A stretch of 64,000 nt of DNA from Nocardia abscessus NBRC 100374 (GCF_000308455.1 NZ_BAFP01000006.1:53386-117385); one strand, 5' to 3'. Counted from the stretch's first letter, positions 35,467 through 44,299 are shown. A program made the numbers and translations. Notes: generated by a model from the letters alone, not told the origin.

Positions 35467-38400
35467 TCAGTCGACTCCGATCACGACTAGGGGAGTACCC
35501 GGCTCCACCTTGGCGCCGGGGGTGGTCAGGACCTTCAGCACGGTGCCATCGGCTGGGCTGTGCACAGGTAGTTCGAGTTTCATCGCCTCCAGGACGGCGA
35601 CCGGCGCACCGGCCGTGACGTGTTGTCCCGGTTCCACTTCCACCCGCCAGACGTTGCCGACCATCGGCGCGGTCACCACGCCCGCGTCGGCGGGTAGTCC
35701 GGCCAGCGGGTCCTCGACCGGTGCGGCGACCGGCGCGACGGTGGTGCGTTCGAATTCGCCCGCCGCACGCCACGCTTGCTTCTCCGCGTCGAACGCGGCT
35801 GCCTGCCTGGTCTCGAACTCGGCGATGGAGTCGGCCTCGGTGCGCAGCAGCCGCATATGGTCGGCCAGGGCGAAACTGCCCTCGCTCACCTCCGCGTCGA
35901 ACCTGCCCGCCTCGGCCGCCGCACGGTATTCGAGCAACTGCTCGGCGCCGACCGGCTCCCAGACGATGCGATCGAAGAACCGGAACAGCCAGGGTGTGCC
36001 CGCTTCGAACGGCGCGGACTGCCGATAGCTCGACCAGATCGGCACGGTGCGGCCGATCAGCTGGTAGCCGCCGGGGGAGGCCATTCCGTAGACGCACAGG
36101 TACTTGCCGCCGATGCCGACGGCGTCGGATGGGGTCCAGGTGCGCGCCGGGTTGTACTTGGTGGTGACAAGGCGGTGTCGCGGATCGAGCGGAACCGCCA
36201 GCGGCGCACCGAGATACACGTCACCGAGGCCGAGGACCAGGTATTCGGCGTCGAACACGGTGGTGCGCACGTCCTCGACGCTGTCGAGCCCGTTGATGCG
36301 GCGAATGAACTCGATGTTCGACGGCAGCCAGGGCGCGGTGTCGCGCACGCCGCTGCGATAGCGGTCGATCGCCTCGGCGATGGACGGGTCGTCGAACGAC
36401 AGCGGCAGCCGGATGGTGCGGCTCGCCACCACCAGGTCGGTCGTGGCGGGCAGCTCGAGTTCGAGTTCGGCCAGCGTGCCGAGCAATCGGTACTGCGGCA
36501 GCACCTCGGGATCGAAGTGGATGTGCAGGGATCGGACGCCGGGGGTCACGTCGAGAATGCCGGGCAAGCGGGCGCCCGCGAGTGCCTCGGCCAGTGCGTG
36601 CACCCGCATGCGCAGTCCGAGATCGAGCACCATCTCGCCGTATTCGACCAGGACGTTGTCGTCACCGCCGCGCAGGTACCGCACACCCGGCCTGCCCTGC
36701 GCCGCCTCGACGCCGCCGAGGACGCCGCGATCACGCAGGGCCGTAGCAGAAGCGGGGAGCAGATCCGGCACGCGGCTGCTGTCGGACGCGCGCAACGCGG
36801 CCGCCTTCTCGTCGTCGACCGGCACGAAGCGCACCGAGTCGCCGGGACGCAGCTGGCCCATCCGCCAGCGATGCGCGGACACCACGGTGAGCGGGCAGGC
36901 GAAGCCGCCGAGGCTGGGGCCGTCCGGCCCGAGCAGGATGGGCGTGTCACCGGAGACGTTCAACGCGCCCACGCTGTAGGGGTTGTCGTGCAGGTTGGAC
37001 GGGTGCAGTCCGGCGTCGCCGCCGTCGGTCCGCGACCAGGCCGGTTTCGGCCCCTCCAGGCGGATGCCGGTGCGGTTGGCATGACTGGCGACCCGCCACG
37101 GGTGCGTGCAGAACTGGGTCATGTCGGCGTCGGTGAAGTACGCGGGCGCGGTCTGCGGACCCACCCCGACCGCGAGCTGCCAGTCGTGGGTGAATTCCGG
37201 CCGGTCACGCGGCGGCACCGCGGCGGGCGTGCCGAGGGCGTCGGCGGTGGGGGCGATGCCGAGTACGTCACCGGTGGCGACGGCCTTTCCGGTCACCCCG
37301 CCGAATCCGCCGAGGGTGAAGGTGGCCGCGCTGCCGTGATAGAGCGGGGCATCGAGACCACCGCGCACCGCGAGATAGGTGCGCAGTCCGGTGTCGGTGG
37401 GTGCGCCGATATCCAGCACCGCGCCCGCGGCCACGGTGATCGGTTCCCACATGGCCACCGGGTGGCCGTCCACCAGCACGGGGGTCGGTGCGCCGGTCAC
37501 GCAGACCACGGTGGTGTCGGAGAAACGTAATTGCGGGCCCTGCAAGGTGCATTCGAGCGCGGGGACGCCGACCGGATTGCCAACCGCGGTGTTGGCCAGG
37601 GTGAAGGAGAGGTCGTCCATCGGACCGGACGGTGGAATACCGACCTGCCACAGGCCGATTCGGCCGGGATAGTCCTGCACCGTGGTCATGGTCCCGCCGC
37701 GCAGCACATCGATGCGCCGCCCGACCGGGCGAATCTCGGCCAGCGTCGTGGTGGTGTGCTCGGTGGCCAGCACCCGCGCGTCACCCGTCGCTTGGCGCAG
37801 TTGGGGCAGATTCGTCTGCACGCCGTAGATCCGCGTCGCGACGAGCGCGGTGCGTAATGCGGCGAACGTGTCCGTCCGGCTCTCGCCCGAACTGATCACC
37901 TTGGCCAGCAGCGGGTCGTAGTACGGACTGACCTCCGAGCCGGTGGCGACCCAGGTGTCGACCCGGACGTCGGCCGGGAAGTGCGCGGCTGTGACCAGAC
38001 CGGCGCTCGGGCGGTAATCGTGGCCGGGGTCCTCCGCGTAGACGCGCGCCTCCACCGCATGGCCTTTGATCGCCGGTCCGCTCTCGGGCAGTTCGTCCAC
38101 CATCGAGCTGTCGCCGCCGGCCAGGCGCAACATCCATTCCACCAGGTCGACGCCGGTGACCGCCTCGGTGACCGGATGTTCGACCTGAAGGCGGGTGTTC
38201 ATCTCCAGGAACGACGCGGTGCCGTCGTCGGTGTCGTACACGAACTCCACCGTCCCGGCCGAGCGGTACCCGACCGAGCGGGCGAGTTCGCGGGACGCGG
38301 CCAGCAGATGCTCCGACAACGCCGTGGTGAGTCCCGGCGCGGGCGCCTCCTCGATCACCTTCTGGTTCCGGCGTTGCAGCGAGCAGTCCCTGGTGCCGAG

Positions 38401-39075
38401 GCTGACGACGCGACCGTGGCCGTCGCCGAACAGCTGCACCTCGACGTGCCTGGCGCGTGCCACGAAGCGTTCCAGGAAGACGCCCGTCGAACCGAAGTTC
38501 GACGCCGCGATGCGCTGCACGCGCTCGTAGGCCGCGCGCACCTTGTCCGGGCCGAAGCAAGCCTGCATACCGATGCCGCCACCGCCGCCGACCGCCTTCA
38601 GCATCACGGGGAAGCCGATCCGCTCCGCCTCCGCCACCGCGTGATCGGCCGATTCGAGCAGATCGCTGCCCGGAATGAGCGGTACGCCGACCGCGCGTGC
38701 CGCCGTGCGGGCGGTGTGTTTGTCACCGAAGACGCGCAGCTGCTCGGGGGTCGGTCCGACGAACGCGATTCCCGCGTCCGACACCGCGGTGGCGAAAACC
38801 GCGTTCTCCGAAAGGAATCCGTAGCCCGGATGGATCGCCCCGGCGCCGGTCTCCAACGCCGCCTCGACCACCAGGTCGGCGCGCAGATAGGACTCCGCCG
38901 CCGGACCCGCACCCAGATGCACCGCCACATCGGCCATTTCGACATGGGCGGCGGCCACGTCGGCGTCGGAGTACACCGCGACCGTCTTCAACCCGAGCGT
39001 CCGTGCGGTACGCATGATGCGGCAGGCGATCTCGCCACGGTTGGCGACGAGCACCGTATCGAATTCCAGCCCCAC
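35467..39075 (-). CDS. uca: Urea carboxylase (biotin-dependent)
   Basis: A 1202-residue multi-domain enzyme that carboxylates urea to allophanate with ATP and bicarbonate. Domains in order: biotin carboxylase (about 1-450, VLVANRGEIACRIMRTARTLG and FLEMNTRLQVEHPVTEAVTG), a KipA-like AHS2 domain (about 465-760, starting GTMTTVQDYPGRIGLWQVGIPPSG), a KipI-like AHS1 domain (about 775-1000, YLRGGDDNVLVEYGEMVLDLG), and a C-terminal biotinyl domain whose acceptor Lys is in VLEAMKLELPVHS. The length matches bacterial urea carboxylase. It is followed without a gap by allophanate hydrolase and preceded by a GntR gene, a self-contained urea (or guanidine-linked) nitrogen operon. No urea transporter is next to it. 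Confidence 0.95.
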   Translation of the reverse strand: MGLEFDTVLVANRGEIACRIMRTARTLGLKTVAVYSDADVAAAHVEMADVAVHLGAGPAAESYLRADLVVEAALETGAGAIHPGYGFLSENAVFATAVSDAGIAFVGPTPEQLRVFGDKHTARTAARAVGVPLIPGSDLLESADHAVAEAERIGFPVMLKAVGGGGGIGMQACFGPDKVRAAYERVQRIAASNFGSTGVFLERFVARARHVEVQLFGDGHGRVVSLGTRDCSLQRRNQKVIEEAPAPGLTTALSEHLLAASRELARSVGYRSAGTVEFVYDTDDGTASFLEMNTRLQVEHPVTEAVTGVDLVEWMLRLAGGDSSMVDELPESGPAIKGHAVEARVYAEDPGHDYRPSAGLVTAAHFPADVRVDTWVATGSEVSPYYDPLLAKVISSGESRTDTFAALRTALVATRIYGVQTNLPQLRQATGDARVLATEHTTTTLAEIRPVGRRIDVLRGGTMTTVQDYPGRIGLWQVGIPPSGPMDDLSFTLANTAVGNPVGVPALECTLQGPQLRFSDTTVVCVTGAPTPVLVDGHPVAMWEPITVAAGAVLDIGAPTDTGLRTYLAVRGGLDAPLYHGSAATFTLGGFGGVTGKAVATGDVLGIAPTADALGTPAAVPPRDRPEFTHDWQLAVGVGPQTAPAYFTDADMTQFCTHPWRVASHANRTGIRLEGPKPAWSRTDGGDAGLHPSNLHDNPYSVGALNVSGDTPILLGPDGPSLGGFACPLTVVSAHRWRMGQLRPGDSVRFVPVDDEKAAALRASDSSRVPDLLPASATALRDRGVLGGVEAAQGRPGVRYLRGGDDNVLVEYGEMVLDLGLRMRVHALAEALAGARLPGILDVTPGVRSLHIHFDPEVLPQYRLLGTLAELELELPATTDLVVASRTIRLPLSFDDPSIAEAIDRYRSGVRDTAPWLPSNIEFIRRINGLDSVEDVRTTVFDAEYLVLGLGDVYLGAPLAVPLDPRHRLVTTKYNPARTWTPSDAVGIGGKYLCVYGMASPGGYQLIGRTVPIWSSYRQSAPFEAGTPWLFRFFDRIVWEPVGAEQLLEYRAAAEAGRFDAEVSEGSFALADHMRLLRTEADSIAEFETRQAAAFDAEKQAWRAAGEFERTTVAPVAAPVEDPLAGLPADAGVVTAPMVGNVWRVEVEPGQHVTAGAPVAVLEAMKLELPVHSPADGTVLKVLTTPGAKVEPGTPLVVIGVD

Positions 39076-39087
39076 AACCGCTCCCTG

Positions 39088-39795
39088 CTAATCCGTGGCC
39101 AGCGACATCGCCGTGATGGCGCGGGTGACCCGTTCGAGTACCACGTCCAGCGATTCACCGATGTGCGTGTGCAGCAGCCGGTAGGCCAGCGGGAGATCGT
39201 CCGCCAGTACGGCGTCCAGGATGCCTAGATGCTCGGCGATGGTGGTCTCGATCCGGTTGTTGACCATGAAGTCGTACATGCGCACATGACGGATGCGGGA
39301 GTTCACCGCTTTGAGCGCGCGCACCATCTCGGTGTTGCCCGCCGCGGTGAGCAGCGTGACGTGGAATTCCTCGTCGCGCACCACGAATCCGGGTTCCTGT
39401 TCGGGCGGATCGGCGCGCAATTCCAGCCAGGCGGCGCGCTCGGCTTCCAGCAGTTCCCGATCGTGCGTGACGGCCGGGTTGGTCATGGCGCGCTGGAGGC
39501 CGCCCATTTCCAAAGTGATTCGCAGCTCGTACAGGTCACGGATCAGGGGGATGCTCGGGCGCACCGGACTGAAGCCGTATTCTTCGCGTTGCAGCAGTCC
39601 GTCCGAGCACAGCACGGTCAGCGCTTCGCGGATCGGTGTTCGCGAGATGCCGAATCGCGCCGATAGTTTCGGCTCGGTCAGGCGTTCGCCGAACTTGATG
39701 TCCCCGTTCATGAGTTCGCTGCGCAGCGCCGCGTACACCACGTCGCGCAGCGGTTTGCCCGCCGCGTCCGCCAAGGTGGCAATCCGTGTCGACAT
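39088..39795 (-). CDS. GntR/FCD family regulator of the urea operon
   Basis: A 235-residue regulator. Winged HTH: PLRDVVYAALRSELMNGDIKFGERLTEPKLSARFGISRTPIREALTVLCSDGLLQREEYGF. The FCD effector domain follows (LYELRITLEMGGLQRAM to ITAMSLATD) with the metal/ligand histidines typical of the group. It is the first gene of the gntR-uca-atzF operon (12 bases to uca), so the urea pathway is presumably under its own control. A GTATAC palindrome lies just before the start. Confidence 0.9.
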   Translation of the reverse strand: MSTRIATLADAAGKPLRDVVYAALRSELMNGDIKFGERLTEPKLSARFGISRTPIREALTVLCSDGLLQREEYGFSPVRPSIPLIRDLYELRITLEMGGLQRAMTNPAVTHDRELLEAERAAWLELRADPPEQEPGFVVRDEEFHVTLLTAAGNTEMVRALKAVNSRIRHVRMYDFMVNNRIETTIAEHLGILDAVLADDLPLAYRLLHTHIGESLDVVLERVTRAITAMSLATD

Positions 39796-39799
39796 GGCT

Positions 39800-39805
39800 G
39801 TATAC
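39800..39805. promoter_or_regulatory. GTATAC core, candidate GntR operator
   Basis: GTATAC five bases upstream of the GntR start lies in the AT-rich CTGTATACGCTATTGACC. FCD-type GntR proteins often bind a dyad with a TATAC-like core. Confidence 0.4.
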
Positions 39806-39988
39806 GCTATTGACCTCGCATTTCAGTGGCGTGTCCGTAAGTTATCGCCGCGTTAGCGTCTGCTCACCGCGCCGGGCTTGGCGAAGTGCCCCGACGTGGG
39901 CGGATGACGCGGGGCGAAACGGAATCCGGCGCGGACCCGACAGAGTTGTCGAGTCGGTTGTCCCTGAGTGAATCACCAAGGAGACGGT

Positions 39989-40447
39989 ATGAAGCGCAGC
40001 ACGAAGTTCGCCGGAGCACTCGCCGCCGCGGCGGTGGCGCCGATCATCGCGGCCGGTAACGCACAGGCCGACCCGGGCACGGTCTACTTCTCGGTGGGCA
40101 GCACGAACTGCGCGATCTTCGGCAACGGCTCCGTCGGGTGTGATTTCGGCTCTCCGCTGCACCTGAGCTACTACGTCGGCGAAACCTACGTGCCGGTGCC
40201 GGTGCGGGTGAACGAAATCGTGATCGACCAGCCTTGGCTGCCCGCGCATCCCACGTTCGACCCGGCCACGCCCTACACGCTGCCGGGCGGCAATCCCAGC
40301 ATCCACGACGTGAAGACCGGCTCGGGGCAGTGGGGGCCGATCATCGAGCACGCGGGGGCCACGTGCCAGGTGGGCTTCCACGGCAGCTTCGGATGCCAGG
40401 CGTTGGGCCGGGGATTCACCACCTACGGCGGAACGATCGTGGCGTGA
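39989..40447 (+). CDS. Secreted small protein with two CxxxxxGxVGC-like motifs
   Basis: A 152-residue protein from ATG 39989, with AAGGAG upstream. Residues 1-28 are a Sec signal (KFAGALAAAAVAPIIAAGNAQADP). The mature part has four cysteines in two similar motifs, TNCAIFGNGSVGCDF near its start and ATCQVGFHGSFGCQA near its end, suggesting two disulfides and an internal repeat. The chain in between is Pro-rich. The family is not one I know; nocardiae encode several such secreted proteins. It diverges from the urea operon regulator. Confidence 0.72.
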   Translation: MKRSTKFAGALAAAAVAPIIAAGNAQADPGTVYFSVGSTNCAIFGNGSVGCDFGSPLHLSYYVGETYVPVPVRVNEIVIDQPWLPAHPTFDPATPYTLPGGNPSIHDVKTGSGQWGPIIEHAGATCQVGFHGSFGCQALGRGFTTYGGTIVA

Positions 40448-40489
40448 TCGTTCCGGGGCGCCCGCTGAGTTCGGCGGGCGCTGCCGGGT

Positions 40490-41218
40490 CTATTGCGGCG
40501 GCTTGCCCGTGCCGTCGAGCCTGATGACTTGCGCATTCACCGTGCTCGCCGCGTCGCTCGCCAGGTAGGCGACCACCGCCGCGGGCTCGGCCGGGCTGAT
40601 CGCGGCGAGGGCGACCTCGAGCTCCGCGTTGTCGGTCGTGCCCGCGCCGTAACTGACCGTGTTGACAGTGATCCGCCGCGGCACGAAGTCCGGCGCCACG
40701 GCTTGGCCGAGCTGCTCGACCGCGCCACGCGTCGCGTCGTGCACCGCGCTGCCCGGCTCCGCGGGATCGCAGACGTTGATGACCCGGCCTTCGTCGGCCA
40801 GGTGCGCGAGGGCCAGCTGGAGGCCGTGGAACACCCCCTTCACCGGCGCCGCGACACCGCTGTCGAACCCCTCCGAGCTGAGCTTGGGGAACGGCTCGGA
40901 CTCCGGCACCGCCGCGGTGTTGACCAGCAGGTGCCATCCGCCGCATTCCTCCAGCAGCACCTGCACCAGTTCCTCGTACTCGGTGCGATCGGCGATGTCC
41001 GCCGCGAGCGCCAGCGCCTTGCCGCCTGCCTCGGTGATCTCCTTGACCACCTCGGCGGCGGGCTCCGGGAAGTGCGGATGCTGGATCACGACCTGGACGC
41101 CTTGCGCGGCAAGCGTTTTCGCGATCGACCTGCCGATTCCGGTGTAGGCCGCCGTCACCAGCGCGGTCTTGCCGGACAGCGGTTCGTCTGCGCGCACGCC
41201 ATCGACGGGCTTGCTCAT
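40490..41218 (-). CDS. Short-chain dehydrogenase-fold protein with replaced catalytic residues
   Basis: A 242-residue SDR-fold protein from ATG 41218, with GAGGAAAGG at good spacing. The cofactor region is KTALVTAAYTGIGRSIAKTLAAQG, still close to TGxxxGxG, and LLVNTAAV stands for NNAG. But where SDRs have Ser ... Tyr-xxx-Lys, this protein has INVCDPAEPGSAVHDATRGAVEQL: the Tyr is His and the Lys is Arg, and the Ser position is Asp. It is therefore probably not an active oxidoreductase and may bind nucleotide only. The C-terminal end (ASDAASTVNAQVIRLDGTG) is normal. Another SDR lies just upstream. Confidence 0.85.
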   Translation of the reverse strand: MSKPVDGVRADEPLSGKTALVTAAYTGIGRSIAKTLAAQGVQVVIQHPHFPEPAAEVVKEITEAGGKALALAADIADRTEYEELVQVLLEECGGWHLLVNTAAVPESEPFPKLSSEGFDSGVAAPVKGVFHGLQLALAHLADEGRVINVCDPAEPGSAVHDATRGAVEQLGQAVAPDFVPRRITVNTVSYGAGTTDNAELEVALAAISPAEPAAVVAYLASDAASTVNAQVIRLDGTGKPPQ

Positions 41219-41514
41219 CTGCCGACCTTTCCTCGATTGCGGGAGTGGGGCTTCAGCGATGATATTCCCGCATTCGATCCGATTACCCGTTAAAAGGGGC
41301 AAGTTACCCACGTGTCGGAACGAGCGACCGTTGTTCGCATCCGGTGTGCGGGCATCTGGTGCAAGCCCTGATCTTTGCGCACGGCCGTCTCGAACCCGTG
41401 TCCGGCCGACCAGAGTTGATCGATCGAATCGGGCGGCGCGTCCTTCGCTTCGAAACCGGCACGGGCGGCGGCGATCCGGCGCGCGATCGTCACCACGCGC
41501 AGAAGCCCGTCTTC

Positions 41515-42387
41515 CTACGCGTCGACGAACAGGTCGTTGGCCAGCGCGCCGTCACCCGGGACGACGCGGTATCGGTCCAGATCCGTCACACCGTTCGCGG
41601 TCAGTACATCCTCGTCCAGCAGCAGTTGGCCGGTGTAGGTCGCAGCGGGGCTGGTCACCATGAGCAAGGCGGCGTCGGCGCAGATGTGCGCGGTGCGGGA
41701 GGCCGCGACGGCATCCGCGCCGCCGAGCAGGTTTCGCACCGCCGCGGTGTCGATCTTGGTGCGCGGCCACAGCGAGTTCACGGCGATCCCGTAAGGCCGG
41801 AACTCGTGCGCCAAACCGATGGTGGCGACACTGACGCCGTATTTGGAGACGGTGTAGGCCACGCCGTTGCCCACCCACTCGGGGTTCATATTGAGCGGTG
41901 GTGAGAGCGTGACGATATGCGGGTTCCGTCCGGCTCGGGCCGAGACGCGCAGATGCGGGAGCGCCAGCTTCGACAGCAGGAACGGGGCGCGCAGGTTCAC
42001 GGCTTGCATGTGGTCGTAGCGCTGCATACCGATCTGCTCGGCACCGGTCAGGTCGACCGATCCGGCGTTGTTGACCAGGATGTCGATGCCGCCGAACCGC
42101 TCCACGACCTGCGCGACCGCCCCTGCCATCGCCTTGTCGTCGCGGACATCCGCCACCAGCGGCAGTACGTCGCCGCCCGCCGCCTCGGCTCGAGCCGCAG
42201 CGGTGTGGATGGTGCCCGGCAGCTTGGGGTGCGGCTCCTGAGTACGGGCGATCATCGCGACGTTCGCGCCCTCCGCCGCGAACCTGATCGCGATCGCCAG
42301 GCCGATGCCCCGGCTGGCTCCGGTGATCACCGCGGTCTTGCCGGTGAGCAGGCCCTCGACTGCCGCGTGGGTAGTGGATCCGTGCAT
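41515..42387 (-). CDS. Short-chain dehydrogenase (HSDL2-like)
   Basis: A 290-residue active-type SDR from ATG 42387 (MHGSTTHAAVEGLLTGKTAVITGASRGIGLAIAIRFAAEGANVAMIARTQEPHPKLPGTIHTAAARAEAAGG). It has TGASRGIG, DILVNNAGSVDLTGAEQ, the catalytic YTVSKYG with Tyr and Lys, and a long cofactor-side insertion typical of the HSDL2 group. The enzyme is likely NADP-dependent; substrate unknown. A longer N-terminal reading is Arg/Pro-rich and unlike the family. It is on the same strand as the degenerate SDR, 300 bases upstream of it. Confidence 0.85.
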   Translation of the reverse strand: MHGSTTHAAVEGLLTGKTAVITGASRGIGLAIAIRFAAEGANVAMIARTQEPHPKLPGTIHTAAARAEAAGGDVLPLVADVRDDKAMAGAVAQVVERFGGIDILVNNAGSVDLTGAEQIGMQRYDHMQAVNLRAPFLLSKLALPHLRVSARAGRNPHIVTLSPPLNMNPEWVGNGVAYTVSKYGVSVATIGLAHEFRPYGIAVNSLWPRTKIDTAAVRNLLGGADAVAASRTAHICADAALLMVTSPAATYTGQLLLDEDVLTANGVTDLDRYRVVPGDGALANDLFVDA

Positions 42388-42748
42388 AGCTGCTGCTGCC
42401 CTTCGGATTCGGGTCGATCGTGCTCCGAGGCTAACCGGCGTTCGGGGCGAGCGGGAGCGGTTCGGCCGCCCCCGCCGAGTGCCACGAGTCGTCCGATTGG
42501 GCGACGAGTCGGTCCGGCGACTGCCGATCGGACAAGGAGGCAAAGCGGAAAATGGCGGCCCATGTCCCCGACAAGTGCCGTGTAATTCACGTTGTAGTTT
42601 CAAACGGCCGAGCCTGGAACAGGCCGAAAAGGCGAAATAGAGGCGTAGCATGACCGGGCGTTACCGACCCCGGTTGAACAATCACCTCGATGGTCCGGAT
42701 TATGATGACGTTTCATCACCTTCTACCCCTGAACACGGAGGAAGCTCT

Positions 42749-43081
42749 ATGGCGCGCAAGGTCACCGTCGAACTTGTCGACGACTACGACGGCAAGTCCC
42801 CGGCCGAAGAAACGGTGACGTTCGCCCTCGACGGTGCGGCCTACGAGATGGACCTGTCGGTGCTCAACGCCAGCCAGCTGCGCGGACTGTTCGAGCAGTG
42901 GACGCCGCACGCCCGTAGGGTCGGCCGCGTTCGACGGGGGAAGAGCGAGTCCCGGCCGACGAGCGACCGGGAACAGACTCAGGCAATCAGGGAGTGGGCG
43001 CGCAAGAAGGGACTGGACGTATCCAGCCGAGGGCGGATCTCCGCGGAAGTGGCTGAGGCGTACAAGAAAGCGAACGACTAG
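42749..43081 (+). CDS. lsr2: Lsr2 nucleoid-associated protein
   Basis: A 110-residue Lsr2 from ATG 42749, with an excellent ACGGAGGAA site. The N-terminal dimerisation domain is ARKVTVELVDDYDGKSPAEETVTFALDGAAYEMDLS, and the C-terminal AT-hook-like DNA-binding part shows QTQAIREWARKKGLDVSSRGRISAEVAEAYKKAN with the RGR core. Lsr2 binds AT-rich DNA and silences foreign genes. This copy stands at the edge of the accessory patch beside tRNA-Pro and may be an additional copy, not the main housekeeping one. A terminator follows. Confidence 0.92.
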   Translation: MARKVTVELVDDYDGKSPAEETVTFALDGAAYEMDLSVLNASQLRGLFEQWTPHARRVGRVRRGKSESRPTSDREQTQAIREWARKKGLDVSSRGRISAEVAEAYKKAND

Positions 43082-43093
43082 CGCATCGAGCGG

Positions 43094-43129
43094 CCCGGGT
43101 ACTTCTTCTCGGTGAAGTAAGTACCCGGG
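43094..43129 (+). terminator. Terminator after lsr2
   Basis: CCCGGGTACTT (43094-43104) pairs with its complement at 43119-43129, with an extra CTTC/GAAG pair in the loop. It starts 12 bases past the lsr2 stop. Confidence 0.7.
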
Positions 43130-43145
43130 GCGGTATGTTGGGCGC

Positions 43146-43541
43146 GTGGATATTGGAATGCTGGAAGCTTTGGCAAATGCGCTCCGCAAATCCTGGTCCG
43201 CAGATACCGGTAGTGCTCCCCGCTGGACGGAAGCTAACGGCGCCAAGGGGCAGTGCGCCGTCACGGCGTGTGTGGTGCACGATTACCTTGGCGGGTATAT
43301 TCTAAACACGGTCGCTACCCTGCCGAATAATGAAATAGTGTCGCACTACTTCATATCGTATACGGCAACGATCGACCTGACTCGGCAGCAGTTCCCGCAG
43401 GGGACGATATTCACGAAGCCGACAGAAAAGCGGGGTCGATACTCCTCGACTCGCGAGTATCGCCTCTCGTACGAAAGCACCCGGCTGCGATACGGAAAGC
43501 TCCGCAGCCGGGTTTCTTCGTTGACGGCTGACCGCAGGTAG
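43146..43541 (+). CDS. YunG-like protein
   Basis: A 131-residue protein starting at GTG 43146, six bases after a TATGTT box, so probably leaderless. The N-terminal two-thirds is YunG-like: ALRKSWSADTGSAPRWTEANGAKGQCAVTACVVHDYLGGYIL, then VSHYFISYTATIDLTRQQFPQGT. GC content is below that of neighbours. The last ~15 residues (SLTADRR) lie over the antisense end of a TPR-regulator fragment, so the C-terminus may be a fusion product. YunG-like proteins have no clear function, but the QCAVTAxVVxDYxGG motif recalls cysteine-dependent enzymes. Confidence 0.75.
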   Translation: MDIGMLEALANALRKSWSADTGSAPRWTEANGAKGQCAVTACVVHDYLGGYILNTVATLPNNEIVSHYFISYTATIDLTRQQFPQGTIFTKPTEKRGRYSSTREYRLSYESTRLRYGKLRSRVSSLTADRR

Positions 43542-43700
43542 GTGGTCGCCGTCCGGTGGTCGCCCAGGCGCATAAAGGCCAGTCCGGTAAGGCCGCTCAT
43601 CTGGGCTTCGGCTTCTCGAATCGCTGCCGAGGCCCGCAGCCCCGCCGGTGCGGCCAACGCCCATTCGTCGGCCACCGTGGCTGTGAGGACACCCGGCGTC
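43511..43700 (-). pseudogene. Fragment of a TPR-containing helix-turn-helix regulator
   Basis: On the minus strand, VLTATVADEWALAAPAGLRASAAIREAEAQMSGLTGLAFMRLGDHRTATTYLRSAVNEE reads like one tetratricopeptide repeat from the C-terminal half of actinobacterial XRE-TPR regulators. No start, HTH or stop of a complete gene is present, and the frame runs into the antisense of the YunG-like gene after NEE. It appears to be a truncated remnant from recombination. Confidence 0.5.
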
Positions 43701-43788
43701 CCCGGTGGCTCACGATGCGACGGTCATGGACTGCGCCGGAAGCGAATCCGCAGCAGCAGCCACGACCGATAGCGTGGTTGCCGATGAC

Positions 43789-44112
43789 CTATTCGTCGAG
43801 CAGCGTCTCCATCTTCGAGTAAGCCTCGAAGTCACGGAAGTGGCGTGAATACAGGTCGCCGCCCTCGGACAGGTCGTCGGTCAGCGCTGCGGCGACGTCT
43901 ATCACTGCTGTGGGTGTGATGGTGATGTTGTCGCCCGCTTCGTTCTTATAGGTCCCCTCGTCACTCCGGAAATTCGTTTCTGCGAGCTCACGCGCTTCCT
44001 CTTCGGATTCCGCGTAGATGAGGGTCACATCCTCCCGGTACAGGGGTACGTAACCCTCGGCGTCGGAGGTGAACTTGAACAGTGTGATGGCGATGTACGG
44101 GCTCTTGGCCAC
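43789..44112 (-). CDS. DUF4288 domain protein
   Basis: A 107-residue protein: YIAITLFKFTSDAEGYVPLYREDVTLIYAESEEEARELAETNFRSDEGTYKNEAGDNITITPTAVIDVAAAL and a tail GGDLYSRHFRDFEAYSKMETLLDE. The E-E-A-R-E-L-A and Y-K-N-E-A-G motifs with the terminal ySRhF match DUF4288, a small family of unknown role. The acidic composition differs from the neighbours. It stands inside the accessory patch between the regulator remnant and the integrase remnant. No function can be given. Confidence 0.75.
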   Translation of the reverse strand: MAKSPYIAITLFKFTSDAEGYVPLYREDVTLIYAESEEEARELAETNFRSDEGTYKNEAGDNITITPTAVIDVAAALTDDLSEGGDLYSRHFRDFEAYSKMETLLDE

Positions 44113-44180
44113 CCTTTATCCCTTTCCTGCTTCTCGAACCGACCGTCGTTCAGTAGCTTCCATGCCGCTTATGGGGCGCC

Positions 44181-44299
44181 GTTGCCGTTCTCGATATCGC
44201 CCAGGCTCGTCTGGAGGAGTTGGGAGGGGAACTACCTCGCTCGGCCACGAGAACGCCACTACGACGATGCAGTACTACGTGCGTCGGGTGGGGGATTGA
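44181..44299 (+). pseudogene. Possible tyrosine recombinase C-terminal remnant
   Basis: One frame reads VAVLDIAQARLEELGGELPR and, after a frame change, another reads LGHENATTTMQYYVRRVGD before a stop. LGH-(x)-TT-xYYV is the C-terminal pattern of tyrosine recombinases (LLGHxxxxTTxxYxxV). With no upstream domain it can only be a degraded end, sitting about 100 bases from tRNA-Pro, a usual integration target. Confidence 0.35.

Noticed and set aside
33653..36097. Minus-strand open frame in another phase across the urea genes (814 residues)
   Set aside because: Arg-rich out-of-phase reading of atzF and uca; no start, no domain.
42650..42748. N-terminal extension of Lsr2
   Set aside because: The ACGGAGGAA ribosome site and the fixed MARKVTV start of Lsr2 put the start at 42749.
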